13,881 nucleotides of DNA, taken from positions 1-13,881 of the forward strand of contig JAATVK010000129.1 in the NCBI GenBank assembly GCA_014523485.1, in the 5' to 3' direction. The DNA is from Nitrososphaerales archaeon TH5894. GTDB taxonomy: Archaea > Thermoproteota > Nitrososphaeria > Nitrososphaerales > Nitrososphaeraceae. Made by a program: the position numbers and the translations under genes. This document shows, piece after piece, positions 13,358-13,881 of the stretch (positions within the stretch are counted from its first letter, which is position 1; the number at the start of each line of letters is the position of its first letter). The notes beneath the pieces were generated by a model that saw only the letters and a program-made list of their open reading frames with translations, was not told the DNA's origin and ran no database searches.

Positions 13358-13384
13358 AGACAAAATTATGTCAAACTCAGTTAT
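13358..13384 (+). repeat. Dispersed 3' repeat, copy E
   Basis: AAGACAAAATTATGTCAAAC is followed by TCAGTTATTAACTATCCTCC, the same TCAGTTA...ATC.TCCTCC order as copy A (1078-1097), so the similarity goes beyond the core. It starts 32 bases after the stop of the small plus-strand gene. It lacks the strong T-run that precedes copies A-D. Confidence 0.5.
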
Positions 13385-13500
13385 TAACTATCCTCCAAGC
13401 CCGTTATCTATTGACTTCATTTATTTTGAATAAGAAAGCAATTAAAGAAAATACAAGTTGAGAAAAATCATATTTCAGTGATATTTATTTAGTTGATAAC

Positions 13501-13881
13501 TCATATATTCATTAATGTCTTTATATAAGTAATCATATCATTAAGTTTTTCGAGATTAAGATAAACCTTATCATATTTCTCTAATAATTCGATTTGAGAT
13601 TTTGATGCAGATTTTATTGCATTACCACCTACAATAATAGGTATATTAAAAGCTTGACGTATTTCTTGTATGAATCTAATGGCTGATTTGATATTTTCTT
13701 CTAAAGTAACAGATATGATGATTATTCTGGGATCGATATTATCCAAATAAGATCCAATGGAATTTGTTGGGAGGGGTGAAGTAATATTATAAACCTCATA
13801 TCCTTTTTCAAGCAACAGCGATTCAATTATTTTACAACCTATACTATGAAGCTCTCCTTCTGGAGTACATAATACTATTGA
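13501..13881 (-). CDS. Cobalamin (B12)-binding-domain protein, partial (N-terminus outside window)
   Basis: The frame is open from the right edge, 126 codons before a stop at 13501. A TTG inside it (13815) is not the start: the upstream frame reads IVLCTPEGELHSIGCKIIES, which is the cofactor-binding loop of the B12-binding Rossmann fold. H in GELHSIG is the expected lower axial ligand to cobalt. Next come KGYEVYNITSPLPTNSIG, the strand IIIISVTLEENI, and IPIIVGGNAIKS, which matches the late Gly-Gly loop that holds the nucleotide tail. The TPEGE-x-H form is that of B12-binding regulators such as CarH/LitR-type MerR proteins more than of methyltransferase corrinoid proteins. The missing N-terminal part would decide. 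It faces the small plus-strand gene convergently. Confidence 0.8.
   Translation of the reverse strand, partial: SIVLCTPEGELHSIGCKIIESLLLEKGYEVYNITSPLPTNSIGSYLDNIDPRIIIISVTLEENIKSAIRFIQEIRQAFNIPIIVGGNAIKSASKSQIELLEKYDKVYLNLEKLNDMITYIKTLMNI

Overview
The window looks like a chromosomal piece of an AT-rich archaeon, most likely an ammonia-oxidising Nitrososphaeria (Thaumarchaeota) of the Nitrososphaera/Nitrosocosmicus type. This is inference from very AT-rich intergenic DNA, TATA-box promoters with very short or no leaders, many GTG/TTG starts, small receiver-only response regulators with a MISNN...LLVDDEPD start, archaeal winged-helix regulators, and many exported enzymes. No rRNA, tRNA or taxonomic marker gene is present, so the lineage is not proven.

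Left part (1-3250). A minus-strand gene for a small beta-rich protein runs off the left edge. Two paralogous stand-alone receiver proteins follow (586-1002 and 2158-2577). They sit in duplicated modules that share a GC-rich palindrome about 120 bp upstream, the leader, and a 3' repeat. A third copy of the palindrome and two broken minus-strand gene relics lie between them. One relic is a near-identical 40-bp copy of the 3' end of the nuclease gene found 6 kb away. A small exported protein (2697-3008) comes next.

Middle plus-strand part (3250-6071). There is a protein with three membrane segments and a large unidentified outer domain, then an exported serine beta-lactamase-fold hydrolase with SITK, YSN and HNG motifs.

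Minus-strand block (6468-11508). In transcription order: CcdA thiol-electron transporter, membrane-anchored TlpA/DipZ-like thioredoxin, 93-residue membrane protein, winged-helix regulator, exported endonuclease/exonuclease/phosphatase-family enzyme, and a DJ-1/PfpI-family protein. CcdA and the thioredoxin are 7 bp apart and together make a split DipZ: reducing power crosses the membrane through CcdA to the external thioredoxin domain. The external nuclease-like protein is rich in Cys and could be a client, but this is only inference. A short relic of another gene lies between the last two genes.

Right part (11690-13881). A medium-chain dehydrogenase/reductase is divergent from ccdA. A small plus-strand protein of ferredoxin-like size follows, and then the C-terminal part of a cobalamin-binding-domain protein that enters from the right edge on the minus strand.

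The strongest unexplained signals are non-coding. One is the 20-bp palindrome repeated upstream of the regulators. The other is a five-copy repeat with core ACTACAAGATTGTGTCAAAA, always in the same orientation and always downstream of a plus-strand gene.
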